Part shown: one piece after another, positions 27,626-35,851 of the stretch
Position numbering within the stretch: position 1 is the first letter of the stretch
Layout: every line of letters starts with the position of its first letter
Source: Brevundimonas fluminis
GTDB taxonomy: Bacteria > Pseudomonadota > Alphaproteobacteria > Caulobacterales > Caulobacteraceae
Assembly (NCBI RefSeq): GCF_003934285.1
Contig: NZ_RQWJ01000003.1
Coordinates: 554,501 to 618,500 of the forward strand
DNA: 64,000 nt
Reading direction: 5' to 3'
The notes under the pieces: model-generated
The model's database searches: none
What the model saw: only the letters and a program-made list of their open reading frames with translations
What the model was told of the DNA's origin: nothing
Made by a program: the position numbers and the translations under genes

Positions 27626-27711
27626 GGTCTCGCACGGTCCCGCTCATCGAGCACGCCGTGCGGTGAGGAGAACCCGTGAAGACGCCGGACCGCGCAGCGC
27701 GGCCGTCCCTT

Positions 27712-27833
27712 CACTCATCTCTCGCGGACCGGCTGAGGGTCCCCGCAGGAGTTGGCACCGTGTCGGACCTGGGTGGGTCCGGTCGGTTGCCCCGGCGTCA
27801 AAGGGCCTATCCCTCAGCCGGTCTTGATGAGTG
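27712..27833 (-). promoter_or_regulatory. SAM-I (S-box) riboswitch upstream of metX-metB-hom
   Basis: Read on the minus strand, an 8-bp P1 helix (CACTCATC with GATGAGTG) encloses the S-box core: a GGCTGAGGG start, the pseudoknot loop ATAGG closed by GGG/CCC, the TTTGACGCCGGGGCAACC segment, a P3 hairpin GGACC/GGTCC, and GGTGCCAACTCCTGC before P4. These are the invariant parts of SAM-I aptamers. It would sense S-adenosylmethionine and lower expression of the operon. Downstream there is a GC hairpin but no T run, so control may be at translation. Confidence 0.9.
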
Positions 27834-27845
27834 CCCTTACGCTGG

Positions 27846-27868
27846 ACGAGCGGGTCGGGGGACGTCAA
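27846..27868 (-). promoter_or_regulatory. Candidate promoter of the riboswitch-metX operon
   Basis: On the minus strand TTGACG is followed after about 11 bases by GCTCGT, near the alphaproteobacterial housekeeping pattern TTGACGS-N10-14-GCTANA. Transcription would begin a few bases before the riboswitch P1 helix, which fits well. Confidence 0.5.
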
Positions 27869-27884
27869 CCCCCGGCGGAAAGAT

Positions 27885-28856
27885 TCAACGCGCGGTCGAT
27901 TCCGCGATCAACGCCTGCGCCCGGGAGACGGCCGCGGCTTCGGTGAGTTCGCCCGCCTGCACCTTGTCGGCCAGATCCATCAGCTCCGGTCCCGTCACCG
28001 CCCCGGCCTGGGGCTCCTCTTGCAGGCGCAGGCCGTTCCCGCGGGCGATCGCCGCATCCCAGGCGTCCCGCACGGCCCCCCAGTAGCCCTGCGTCGCGGC
28101 CCAGTAATGGTCTCCCGCCCCGGGGTCGAACCCGTCGGACCTGCGATAGGAGTTGACCACGTCCTCGTGCACCACGACGGTAAGTCCGCCCTCGCCCCCC
28201 TGCGCCGACTGCATCTTGTGATTGTCCTGCAGGTGGACCCACCCCCACGGCGTCACGGCGTGGCGGTTGGTGCCGAGGTAGCGGTCATAGACCGGACTGC
28301 GGATGGCGTCGCGCCGCGCCACCGGACGCCAGGACGGGGCCGAGGCCCATTCCGCCATGCCGTTCTCGTGGCGCCATTTGCCGACGCCGCCGTAGCGAGG
28401 GCTGTCGTCGGTCTGCCAGACGGTCTGCGACCAGGCGCCCGCGCGCTCGATCTCCGGCACGAGCGTGAGCGTCCAGGTGTTCGGTCCGGCATAGGTCAGG
28501 ACGGTCCGCGGTTCATAGACCCAGTCCTGTCGCCAGTGCTTGATCACGTGCGTCCTGCCCCCGTGCTCCATGACCAGGATGTGCTGCAGGCTGATCCGGT
28601 CGCCCGTGTCGTAGACGACCCGCACGATCTCGTGGCCGCCCGACGTCTTGGGGGCCAAGGGCTCGTATCCGTCCACGAAGTTGACCGTTTCGCGCATGTC
28701 GAAGCGGACGCTGAAGTTGCCGACCTGGCTCAGGATGGCCTGACGGTCCTGCTCATAGGCGGCGTGTCTCGCCGTCTGCGAAGCGGGCGCCTGGGCCGCG
28801 GCGAGGTCGGGCAGGGCGGTGGTGGCCAGGAAGGCGGCGACGAAAAGGGCGCGCAT
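27885..28856 (-). CDS. Exported DUF6607 family protein
   Basis: This 323-residue protein has a signal peptide (MRALFVAAFLATTALPDLAAAQ) and a mature domain beginning RQAILSQVGNFSVRFDMRETV, which fits DUF6607. It contains many Trp and His residues (VIKHWRQDWVYE, LQDNHKMQ) and no known catalytic motif. It follows a haem-type TonB-dependent receptor in the same direction, 61 bases away, and the family is often found beside such receptors. A role in haem or iron uptake is inferred. Confidence 0.75.
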   Translation of the reverse strand: MRALFVAAFLATTALPDLAAAQAPASQTARHAAYEQDRQAILSQVGNFSVRFDMRETVNFVDGYEPLAPKTSGGHEIVRVVYDTGDRISLQHILVMEHGGRTHVIKHWRQDWVYEPRTVLTYAGPNTWTLTLVPEIERAGAWSQTVWQTDDSPRYGGVGKWRHENGMAEWASAPSWRPVARRDAIRSPVYDRYLGTNRHAVTPWGWVHLQDNHKMQSAQGGEGGLTVVVHEDVVNSYRRSDGFDPGAGDHYWAATQGYWGAVRDAWDAAIARGNGLRLQEEPQAGAVTGPELMDLADKVQAGELTEAAAVSRAQALIAESTAR

Positions 28857-28917
28857 GGCGGTACCTCGAAAATGAGACGCGTTCGCGATAGTCGCGCGAA
28901 CGTCGCTCGGCCAGTGA

Positions 28918-31113
28918 TCAGTAGCGGAAGGTCAGCGAGGCACTGAGGTTGCGGCCCGGCTGGGTGTATGCGTCCAGCACCGCGGAGGTCCCGGACAGGC
29001 CGCGAACGTCGCTCCACCAGCCGTAGGATTCGTCCGTCACGTTGAACAGGCCGGCGCGCAGCACGGCGTTGTCGGACACATTCAGATAGAGGGTCACGTC
29101 CAGCAGGGTGAACGCCTCGCCGGCGTAGCAGTCCGGCGCGCAGGCCAGACCGGCGAGGTCTCCCGGGTCCTTGGCGTCCGACCAGGTCAGGACGGCCTGG
29201 CCGCCCCATAGTCCCGCCGGGTCGTCGTAACCCAGCCCGCCGACGAGCTTGATCGGGTCGATCGTGACCAGCGGCACGGTCGTCGTGCCCGAGGTCTGGT
29301 CGCCGGCGGCCCAGGCGGCCGAGAACCGCGCCCGGAAGCCGTTGTCCCAGAACACGTCGGCGCGGGCCTCGACGCCCGACACCTCGACCTCTGTGAAGTT
29401 GACGAATTGATAGACGGCCGGGTCGGCGGGGGTGAAGGAGCCCGAGACCACCTGCTGGCTGATGAAGTCCTCATATTCGGACCTGAACGCCACGACCTGC
29501 CCGGCCAAACGACCGCCCGGCAGATCGAGGTCGCGCCACCGCGCCCCGATCTCCACGCTGGTGCTGGTCTCCGGCCCCAAGTCAGGGTTCGGGACCGACA
29601 CATAGCCGAACGCCGGGTTGGAAAAGCCGTTGTTCACCTGCGACGGCGTGGGCGCCTTGAAGCCCGCGCCATAGCTGCCGAACAGGCCGAAGGCGTCGCT
29701 GGCCCACCAGACCACGCCCAGCTTGGGCGACAGCCGCTCGTCGGACTGATCGGCGCGTGCGCCTGAGTACAACGGGTCGGCCGTCGTCGTCAGCTCATAG
29801 GAGTCGAACCGCAGCGCCGGGATGATGCGCAGGCTCCCGCCCATCAGCAGGATCTCGTCCTGAACGAACAGTCCCGACAGGCGATAGTCGGTCTCCGGGA
29901 ACGGGCTGGAGGGAAAGGTCTCGCCGGCCGGCGGCACCGTGCCGTCGCGGATGCCGATCTGGGTCGTCTCCGACCAGTCGCCGCCGAAGGTCAGGCGATG
30001 CGTCGTTCCGGCGAAGTCCAGGGTCCTGACCGCTTCGGCCCCGAACCCGATCACCTCGTTGTCGAAGCGGTTGTCCCGCGTGCGGTCCAACGCCGGGGTG
30101 CGGTCCTCGAAGGTGAACTGCCGCGTCTCCGACGTCTGGCGATAGGCCGTGACCTGCCCGCGATCGAGACCCAGGACGCCGTCGAACCGCCAGTCCGCCG
30201 CGACCCGTTCGCGCCGGGTCTCATCGTCCGCGCGCAGGTCCAGCACCGAGGCGCTGCGGCCGCTCAGCACGTTCGCCGAGACGTCGGACTCATGGGCGTC
30301 GTAGGTCAGCCGCAGCCGGTGCCCCGGCGCCACGTCCCAGACCGCCTTGGCCAGCAGCGACTCCGAAGACAGGTCCTGAGGGTTGGCCGTGGTGCGCAGC
30401 GCGCCCTCGACGTCGTTCGTGCCGGCCGTTTCGGTCTCCGAGGCGTCGCGCGTCGTGTACGCGATCAGTCCTGAAAAGGCGCCGATGCGGCCCGCCGTCG
30501 ACAGGCCGTACGTCCGCCCGTCGTCCGCCGAATTGTAGCCCAGCCGCCCGCGCACCGCGACGTCGCGCCCGCTCACCAGCAGGTCGGACGGATCCTTCGT
30601 CGTGAACACCACCGCCCCGGCAACGCCGTCCGAGCCGTACAGCGCCGACGCGGGGCCGCGCAGGATCTCCACCGACTTCATCAGCTCCAGATCGGCATAG
30701 CCGCCGCGGCCCACGCTCTGGGCGCCGAAGACGAATCCGTCGGCCATGCGCACGCCGTCCACGACCTGCAGCACGCGGTCGCCGCCCAGCCCGCGGATGG
30801 TGAAGCCCTCATTGCCCGCCCGACCCGTGGTCCCCAGCGCCGCGCCGAACCGGGCCGGCTGGCTGACCACGCTGACGCCCGGCTCGAACCGGACCAGGTC
30901 CTTGATGTCGGTGTACAGGTTCGCCTCGATCTCGCGCGCCGTGATGACGCTGACCGTGGCGGGGGCCTCGTCGACCCGGATGGCGGTGCGCGTGGCGCTG
31001 ACGGTGATCGGCGCCACCTCCGTGACCGGCGGTTCCTGCGCCTGGGCCAGCGCGACGCCGGGGAGGACCGTCATGGCCAGTGAGGCGGTGGTGGTCAGAA
31101 GACGGATTCTCAT
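28918..31113 (-). CDS. TonB-dependent receptor, haem/haemoglobin-type
   Basis: This 731-residue outer-membrane protein has a signal peptide (about residues 1-24), a TonB-box region APITVSATRTAI, and a plug domain with ATVSVITAREIEANLY, FTIRGLGGDRVLQVVDGVRM and EILRGPASALYGSDGVAGAV. A 22-strand barrel follows and the C-terminus ends with an aromatic residue (LSASLTFRY), as required for Bam assembly. The plug pattern is closest to haem, haemoglobin and transferrin receptors. A Fur-box candidate lies just upstream and a DUF6607 gene downstream. The ligand is inferred, not proven. Confidence 0.88.
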   Translation of the reverse strand: MRIRLLTTTASLAMTVLPGVALAQAQEPPVTEVAPITVSATRTAIRVDEAPATVSVITAREIEANLYTDIKDLVRFEPGVSVVSQPARFGAALGTTGRAGNEGFTIRGLGGDRVLQVVDGVRMADGFVFGAQSVGRGGYADLELMKSVEILRGPASALYGSDGVAGAVVFTTKDPSDLLVSGRDVAVRGRLGYNSADDGRTYGLSTAGRIGAFSGLIAYTTRDASETETAGTNDVEGALRTTANPQDLSSESLLAKAVWDVAPGHRLRLTYDAHESDVSANVLSGRSASVLDLRADDETRRERVAADWRFDGVLGLDRGQVTAYRQTSETRQFTFEDRTPALDRTRDNRFDNEVIGFGAEAVRTLDFAGTTHRLTFGGDWSETTQIGIRDGTVPPAGETFPSSPFPETDYRLSGLFVQDEILLMGGSLRIIPALRFDSYELTTTADPLYSGARADQSDERLSPKLGVVWWASDAFGLFGSYGAGFKAPTPSQVNNGFSNPAFGYVSVPNPDLGPETSTSVEIGARWRDLDLPGGRLAGQVVAFRSEYEDFISQQVVSGSFTPADPAVYQFVNFTEVEVSGVEARADVFWDNGFRARFSAAWAAGDQTSGTTTVPLVTIDPIKLVGGLGYDDPAGLWGGQAVLTWSDAKDPGDLAGLACAPDCYAGEAFTLLDVTLYLNVSDNAVLRAGLFNVTDESYGWWSDVRGLSGTSAVLDAYTQPGRNLSASLTFRY

Positions 31114-31149
31114 GTGGGCGCCCCGAAAGTGGATCACAGCGGAGCGGCA

Positions 31150-31186
31150 ATTACTGCGAACGATTATCAGGATCAATCGCAATTTA
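31150..31186. promoter_or_regulatory. Fur-box candidate upstream of the TonB-dependent receptor
   Basis: The region has an AT-rich dyad with TGCGA at 31155-31159 and TCGCA at 31177-31181 around GATTATCAGGATCAATC. It resembles Caulobacter Fur sites, which combine TGCGA-type arms with ATTATC blocks. Its place 40-70 bases before the receptor start fits iron repression. It could also affect the divergent lipoprotein gene. Confidence 0.5.
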
Positions 31187-31229
31187 GATCTTCGGCGGAC
31201 CCATCGTCGGGGCGACGCGTTGTCGCGCC

Positions 31230-31718
31230 ATGACCCGCCTCCTCATCCTGTCCGCCTGGTTCGCCGTCGCCGCCTGCTCGCCCGGCGAGCAGCCCTCGGC
31301 TCCGGCCGACCCCGCGCCGGTCCCGCCGGTCGACGGCGAGACCTCGACGCCCGGTCCGGACGCCGGCAACTTCGTCGGGGCCTGGGCCGCGCGGGCGGAG
31401 TGGTGCGGCGCCACGACCGGCCCGGAACGTCCGATCCGCATCACCACGACCACGTTCGAAGGCTACGAGAACAGCTGCCGGATCTCCGGGGTGCAGCAGG
31501 TCAACACGGCCTATGAGGCGGTGCTGGATTGCACTGCAGAGGGCACGACGACGCAGGAGCGCGTGCGGATGCGCGTCGCCGACGACCGCCTGACGCTCAG
31601 CTGGCTGGATCGCGCCGGATCGACCTCGACGGACTTCGTGCGCTGTCAGGCGCCTCAGCCGGGGCCTGTCCCGATTCCGGCCCAGCCGCCCGTCGCCGCG
31701 CCCGAACCGACGGGCTGA
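31230..31718 (+). CDS. Small lipoprotein of unknown function
   Basis: This 162-residue protein has a lipobox FAVAAC near residue 16, a Pro/Ala-rich linker, a central domain with FVGAWAARAEWCG and two further Cys (ENSCRIS, LDCTAEG), and a Pro-rich tail. No family was recognised. It is divergent from the TonB-dependent receptor and shares its regulatory region. Confidence 0.75.
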   Translation: MTRLLILSAWFAVAACSPGEQPSAPADPAPVPPVDGETSTPGPDAGNFVGAWAARAEWCGATTGPERPIRITTTTFEGYENSCRISGVQQVNTAYEAVLDCTAEGTTTQERVRMRVADDRLTLSWLDRAGSTSTDFVRCQAPQPGPVPIPAQPPVAAPEPTG

Positions 31719-31722
31719 GCCG

Positions 31723-32817
31723 TCAGCTGAACAGAAAGTTCATGACGTCGCCGTCCTTGACGACGTAGCTCTTGCCCTCGGCCCGCAGCTTGCCCGCCTC
31801 CCGCGCCCGGGCCTCTCCCCTCAGGGCGACGTAGTCGTCGTAGGCGATGGTCTCGGCGCGGATGAAGCCCTTCTCGAAGTCGGTGTGGATCACGCCCGCG
31901 GCTTGCGGGGCGGTGTCGCCGACGTGGATGGTCCACGCGCGGGCTTCCTTGGGTCCCACAGTGAAATAGGACTGCAGGCCCAGCAAGGCATAGGCTTCCC
32001 GGATCAGCCGGTTCAGCCCCGGCTCGGCCAGGCCGAGTTCCTGCAGGAACTCCATCTGCTCCGCCTCGTCCAGCACCGCCAGCTCGCTGTCGATCTTGGC
32101 CGAGATCACCACGGTGTTGGCGCCGTCCGCGCGGGCCCGCTCGGCGACCTTGTCGGAGAGTTCGTTCCCCTTGTCGGCAGACGCTTCGTCGACGTTGGCG
32201 ACATAGAGCGCCGGCAAGGCCGTCAGCAGCTGCAGCATGTCCCAAGCCTTCCTGTCCTCCTTCGACACCTCCGCCGTGCGCGCGGGCTTGCCGGCGTTGA
32301 GCTGGGCCAGCGCGAGGTCGACCAGGCGCAGCGACTGCTGGCTCTCCTTGTCGCCGCCCTTGGCGCGCTTCTCCATCTGCACGCGCCGGCGCTCCAGGCT
32401 CTCCATGTCGGCCAGCATCAGCTCGGTCTCGATGATCTCCAGATCGGCGACCGGGTCGATGCGGTCCTCGACGTGGGTGATGTCGTCGTCGATGAAGCAG
32501 CGGGCGACGAAGGCCACGGCGTCGCAGTCGCGGATGTTGGCCAGGAACTGGTTGCCCAGCCCCTCGCCCTTCGACGCGCCCCGCACCAGTCCGGCCACGT
32601 CCACGAAGGTGATGCGCGCCGGGATGATCTCCTTCGACCCCGCGATCTCGGCCAGCACCTTCAGGCGCGGCTCGGGCACGGCGACGTCGCCGGTGTTCGG
32701 CTCGATGGTGCAGAACGGATAGTTGGCGGCCTGCGCCGCCGCCGTCTTGGTCAGGGCGTTGAACAGGGTGGACTTGCCGACGTTGGGCAGGCCGACGATC
32801 GCGACTTTCAGGGCCAT
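31723..32817 (-). CDS. ychF: Redox-regulated ATPase/GTPase YchF
   Basis: This 364-residue OBG-family protein has GLPNVGKST (G1), the switch region around NYPFCTIEPNTGDVAVP, DVAGLVRGASKGEGLGNQFL (G3) and the C-terminal TGS-like domain with YFTVGPKEARAWTI and DFEKGFIRAE. YchF binds ATP and the ribosome and is linked to stress responses. The NxxE-type G4 change typical of YchF is consistent with VANVDE. Confidence 0.95.
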   Translation of the reverse strand: MALKVAIVGLPNVGKSTLFNALTKTAAAQAANYPFCTIEPNTGDVAVPEPRLKVLAEIAGSKEIIPARITFVDVAGLVRGASKGEGLGNQFLANIRDCDAVAFVARCFIDDDITHVEDRIDPVADLEIIETELMLADMESLERRRVQMEKRAKGGDKESQQSLRLVDLALAQLNAGKPARTAEVSKEDRKAWDMLQLLTALPALYVANVDEASADKGNELSDKVAERARADGANTVVISAKIDSELAVLDEAEQMEFLQELGLAEPGLNRLIREAYALLGLQSYFTVGPKEARAWTIHVGDTAPQAAGVIHTDFEKGFIRAETIAYDDYVALRGEARAREAGKLRAEGKSYVVKDGDVMNFLFS

Positions 32818-32883
32818 GGCGCTCTTGGGGGAAGAAGGGAGGGCGAGCCTTTAGCCGGTTCGCGTCCCCCTGTCAGTCCCGCA

Positions 32884-33357
32884 TCACCCGTCGGCGCCCG
32901 CCCGAACCGGGACGAGCAGCTCCAGCGTCCGCCCGCTTTCGAAGGTCAGGATCATCGGCGCCTGTTCGCCGGTCTGCAGCGGCGAGGTCAGGCCCGTCAA
33001 CATGATGTGCGTCGCGCCGGGTTTCAGTTCTACCGTTCGACCCTCCGCCAGCGGCAAGCCCTGCGGCAGCGGCGTCATGCGCATCATGCCGTCGCGTTCC
33101 TCCATGTCGTGCACCTCCGCGGCGGTCGCGGCGGAGCTGTTGACGGAGACGAGCCTGTCGTTCGCGCCGACCGCCCGGAAGCTTGCATAGCAGGCCCCGG
33201 TTCGCGCCCCGTTAGGCGTCGCGCGGCACCAGGCGTCGGTGACCTCCACCCCGACCGTGTTCCCGTCGCGCGACTGGGCCGAACGCGCCGACGAGGACGG
33301 ATCCCCGCAGCCGCCCAGGAGCAGCGGCAGGGCCAGCATCAAGGTGATCTTCCTCAC
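32884..33357 (-). CDS. Periplasmic copper chaperone PCu(A)C, lipoprotein
   Basis: This 157-residue protein has a lipobox LLLGGC near residue 16 and a PCu(A)C domain. The Cu(I) ligand pattern is visible as VHDMEERDGMMRM and the later GATHIMLTGL. Such chaperones deliver copper to cytochrome oxidase or bind excess copper. The GTG start overlaps the PepSY gene stop by four bases. It is the last gene of the three-gene metal cassette. Confidence 0.85.
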   Translation of the reverse strand: MRKITLMLALPLLLGGCGDPSSSARSAQSRDGNTVGVEVTDAWCRATPNGARTGACYASFRAVGANDRLVSVNSSAATAAEVHDMEERDGMMRMTPLPQGLPLAEGRTVELKPGATHIMLTGLTSPLQTGEQAPMILTFESGRTLELLVPVRAGADG

Positions 33358-34685
33358 GTGGAGGCCCTCCTTCGGGTCAGGGTCCAGAGGCGGTCGGCGA
33401 CCAGCGCCACCAGCAGGCTCAGCCCGGTCAGGGGATAGATGACGCAGAAAGGAATGACGATCCCCAGCACCGCGGCACGAACGCGCGGTCCCGGTGGGGC
33501 GGTGGGCGCGCCGAGGCGCCCGTTCGGCCGTCGCCGCCACCACATCATCAGCGCCGAGATTGCCAGCACCCATACGGCGACGCAGGCCGCCAGCATGATC
33601 CAGCGGTTGATCCGGCCGTACTGGCGACCCTCATGCACGGCGATGCCCCACTCGAAGGCGCGGGCTCCGACGCCGAACTGGTCGGCCTTCACGTCGGTCA
33701 GAACCCGTCCGCCGGGGGTCAGATAGATCACCCGCGCGTCCTCGGCCGCCCGGTTTTCCACGGCGGCGGTGACGGCGCGATCCGGCGAGGCCGGCACGCC
33801 GATCAGATAGGGACGTGCCAGTCCGGCGGTCTCGACCGAAGCCACCACGGCGGTCAGGTCGACCGGGCCGGGCGCGGCGTGCAGCGTGGTGGATCCCAAG
33901 GCCCAGCCCGCGTCGGGCGGCGCATCGTCATGCTCGGCGTGCAGCCAGTCCTGCGCCGCGGGCGCCGGCGGTCGGCCCAGCCCCGCCTGATTGACCAGTG
34001 TCAGGAAGCCGTCGCCCCAGACCGCCGACCACGGCATGCCGGTGAAGGCGAGGAAGAAGATCACCCCGCCCGCATACAGCCCGGTCACCGCATGAAGGTC
34101 GCGCCAGAAGGGCCGGCCCGCTCTGGCCTTGACCGTGACGACGCCCGCGTCGTGCCTTCGCGGCCACCACAGGAAGACGCCCGTGGCGACCAGGATCATC
34201 GCCCACCCCGCGACGATCTCGACGATCAGGTTCATGCCGGGACCCGCGATGGCCAGGGAGTGGATGCGCTTCACGGTCTCCGAGACGCCGCCCACGGCGC
34301 GGTCGCCGGTAACCCGGGCGTCCGCCGGATCGACGAAGACCACGCGCCGGACTCCATCAGGCCGCTCGACCGTGACCTGCACCGCGCGATCCGGGCGATC
34401 CGGGACCAGCACCGTCGCCGCGCGTCCCGGCACGGCCGCCGTGGCGGCCGCGATCCAGTCGGCCGGTCGGCTGGTCGCCGCCCCCGGGGGGATCGCCGCC
34501 ACCGACCGCGTCTGCAAGTCGTCGATCTCGGCCTTGAAGAGATAGATCCCGCCCGTCAGCGCCATCAGCATCAGGAACGGCAGCACCAGCAGTCCGGCAT
34601 AGAAATGCCAGCGCCAGACGGCGCGATAGGCGCCGGACATGGGAGAGGACGGAGCTCGGGCTCCGTCGGAAGTCGAGGGGGTCAT
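33354..34685 (-). CDS. PepSY-associated transmembrane protein
   Basis: This 443-residue inner-membrane protein begins with a helix in WHFYAGLLVLPFLMLMALTGGIYLFK, the signature of the PepSY_TM family, has PepSY-like periplasmic segments, three or more further helices, and HSLAIAGPGMNLIVEIVAGWA and HAVTGLYAGGVIFFLAFTGMPW. Paired His residues in these helices resemble haem ligands, and some relatives are iron reductases. It sits between DUF2946 and PCu(A)C genes, so copper or iron handling is likely. Confidence 0.85.
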   Translation of the reverse strand: MTPSTSDGARAPSSPMSGAYRAVWRWHFYAGLLVLPFLMLMALTGGIYLFKAEIDDLQTRSVAAIPPGAATSRPADWIAAATAAVPGRAATVLVPDRPDRAVQVTVERPDGVRRVVFVDPADARVTGDRAVGGVSETVKRIHSLAIAGPGMNLIVEIVAGWAMILVATGVFLWWPRRHDAGVVTVKARAGRPFWRDLHAVTGLYAGGVIFFLAFTGMPWSAVWGDGFLTLVNQAGLGRPPAPAAQDWLHAEHDDAPPDAGWALGSTTLHAAPGPVDLTAVVASVETAGLARPYLIGVPASPDRAVTAAVENRAAEDARVIYLTPGGRVLTDVKADQFGVGARAFEWGIAVHEGRQYGRINRWIMLAACVAVWVLAISALMMWWRRRPNGRLGAPTAPPGPRVRAAVLGIVIPFCVIYPLTGLSLLVALVADRLWTLTRRRAST

Positions 34686-34758
34686 GAATGTCCCGAAGAG
34701 AAAGGGTCACGGGGCCGCGCGGGCGTTCAGGCCGGGCGCGGGGCTTGCGTGGCGGTCT

Positions 34759-35145
34759 TCAGGCGTGGGGTGGAGCGGTCGACGGCGGCCGCGGCGGGGC
34801 ACGGGCGGGCGGCAGGAGAAGGGCGTCGCTGACCGGCGCGGGCAGGACGGCGGGCGTCAGGACCGGCGGGGCGGGCGCTTCCGGCGCAGGCGGCAGATCC
34901 GCCGGCGGCGGCAGGACGCAGGCCGGACACGACGGCGCGTCCGACGTCTGCTCGACCTGACCCGTCACCGGGTCGATGACCACGGTCCTGGGCCCCTCGG
35001 TCGAGCACAGGATGAGCGGCATGCCCGGCTGGGCCGCCGCCTGGGCCGCGTACGGGAACAGCGCGCCCCACATGACCGCGAAGGTCGCCGCCATGATGGC
35101 GACGGCCTGCAGGGCGGTCAGGCTCCGGAAGGCGCGGGTGTCCAC
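34759..35145 (-). CDS. DUF2946-like protein
   Basis: This 128-residue protein has an N-terminal hydrophobic helix (LQAVAIMAATFAVMWGALFPY), a short exported part with PLILCSTEG and a CPAC pair, and a long Pro/Ala tail. The ILCSTEG and C-x-x-C parts fit DUF2946, which is usually next to PCu(A)C and TonB-dependent copper genes. It may bind metal via the Cys residues. It precedes the PepSY gene in the same direction. Confidence 0.65.
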   Translation of the reverse strand: MDTRAFRSLTALQAVAIMAATFAVMWGALFPYAAQAAAQPGMPLILCSTEGPRTVVIDPVTGQVEQTSDAPSCPACVLPPPADLPPAPEAPAPPVLTPAVLPAPVSDALLLPPARAPPRPPSTAPPHA

Positions 35146-35191
35146 CGCGCCCGCTTAGCTCGTGACGTCGAAGCGAGCAAATCCGCCGTCG

Positions 35192-35626
35192 TCATCGCGA
35201 GTGGTAGAACATGTCGATGCGATAGGTGTCGGCCGAGATCAGCTCTCCCTCCCATCGAATCCATTCCGCGTAACGAAGCCGGAAGTTGTCCGCCACATAG
35301 CCCGGGGTCCCGTTCAGCAGTTCGCACGTCAGAACGACGTCGTTCCCGTCATTCCGGCCGTCGCAGGACTGCAGCGACCATGATCGCCTCTGCGTGGCGC
35401 CGTCGTCGATCCGCTCGATGGTCGACAGCGACACGTGATAGCGGCCCTCTCCGTTGGGCCGGACCTCCATCACGCCGGACAGCTGGCCCAGCGCGCCGCT
35501 GTTCAGACGGGTCATCGGCGATCCGAAAAGATATGTGCCGTTCAATTCCGACGCCGGCTGCGCCGCCGCAGTGCCGGCGCTGCCGAGCAAGCCTGCCGCC
35601 AGACTCGCGATCAGAAGTGTCTTCAT
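35192..35626 (-). CDS. Small exported protein of unknown function
   Basis: This 144-residue protein has a signal peptide (MKTLLIASLAAGLLGSAGTAAAQ) and a soluble domain starting ELNGTYLFGSPMTRLNSG. It has two Cys (LQSCDGRN and LTCELLNG) that could form a disulfide. The pattern of short beta strands suggests a lipocalin-like or jelly-roll fold, but that is a guess. No family was recognised. Confidence 0.7.
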   Translation of the reverse strand: MKTLLIASLAAGLLGSAGTAAAQPASELNGTYLFGSPMTRLNSGALGQLSGVMEVRPNGEGRYHVSLSTIERIDDGATQRRSWSLQSCDGRNDGNDVVLTCELLNGTPGYVADNFRLRYAEWIRWEGELISADTYRIDMFYHSR

Positions 35627-35851
35627 GTCCGCTCTCCCTTGCGGCGAAGCTTGCGCCCGGAAGGGTCCCCGTCAATGCGCATGGATGACCAATCAGCTTC
35701 AGTGAGCCCCGATCAGGTTCCGTAGGGCTGCGCCGCGCGTCCCCGGGTCTACGTTGGCTCGACGGACGACGGGTCCGGCGGTCGCGGGTGCCTCGACTTC
35801 GCGGGAAACGCGTGGGACGGTGACGCTTCGCAAGCAGTGGGAGTGACGGGG

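Noticed and set aside
27626-27660. Short leader peptide starting ATGAGCGGGACC before metX
   Set aside because: It is only 12 codons long, overlaps the metX start out of frame, and lacks any methionine or other run that would suggest attenuation; the S-box already explains control.
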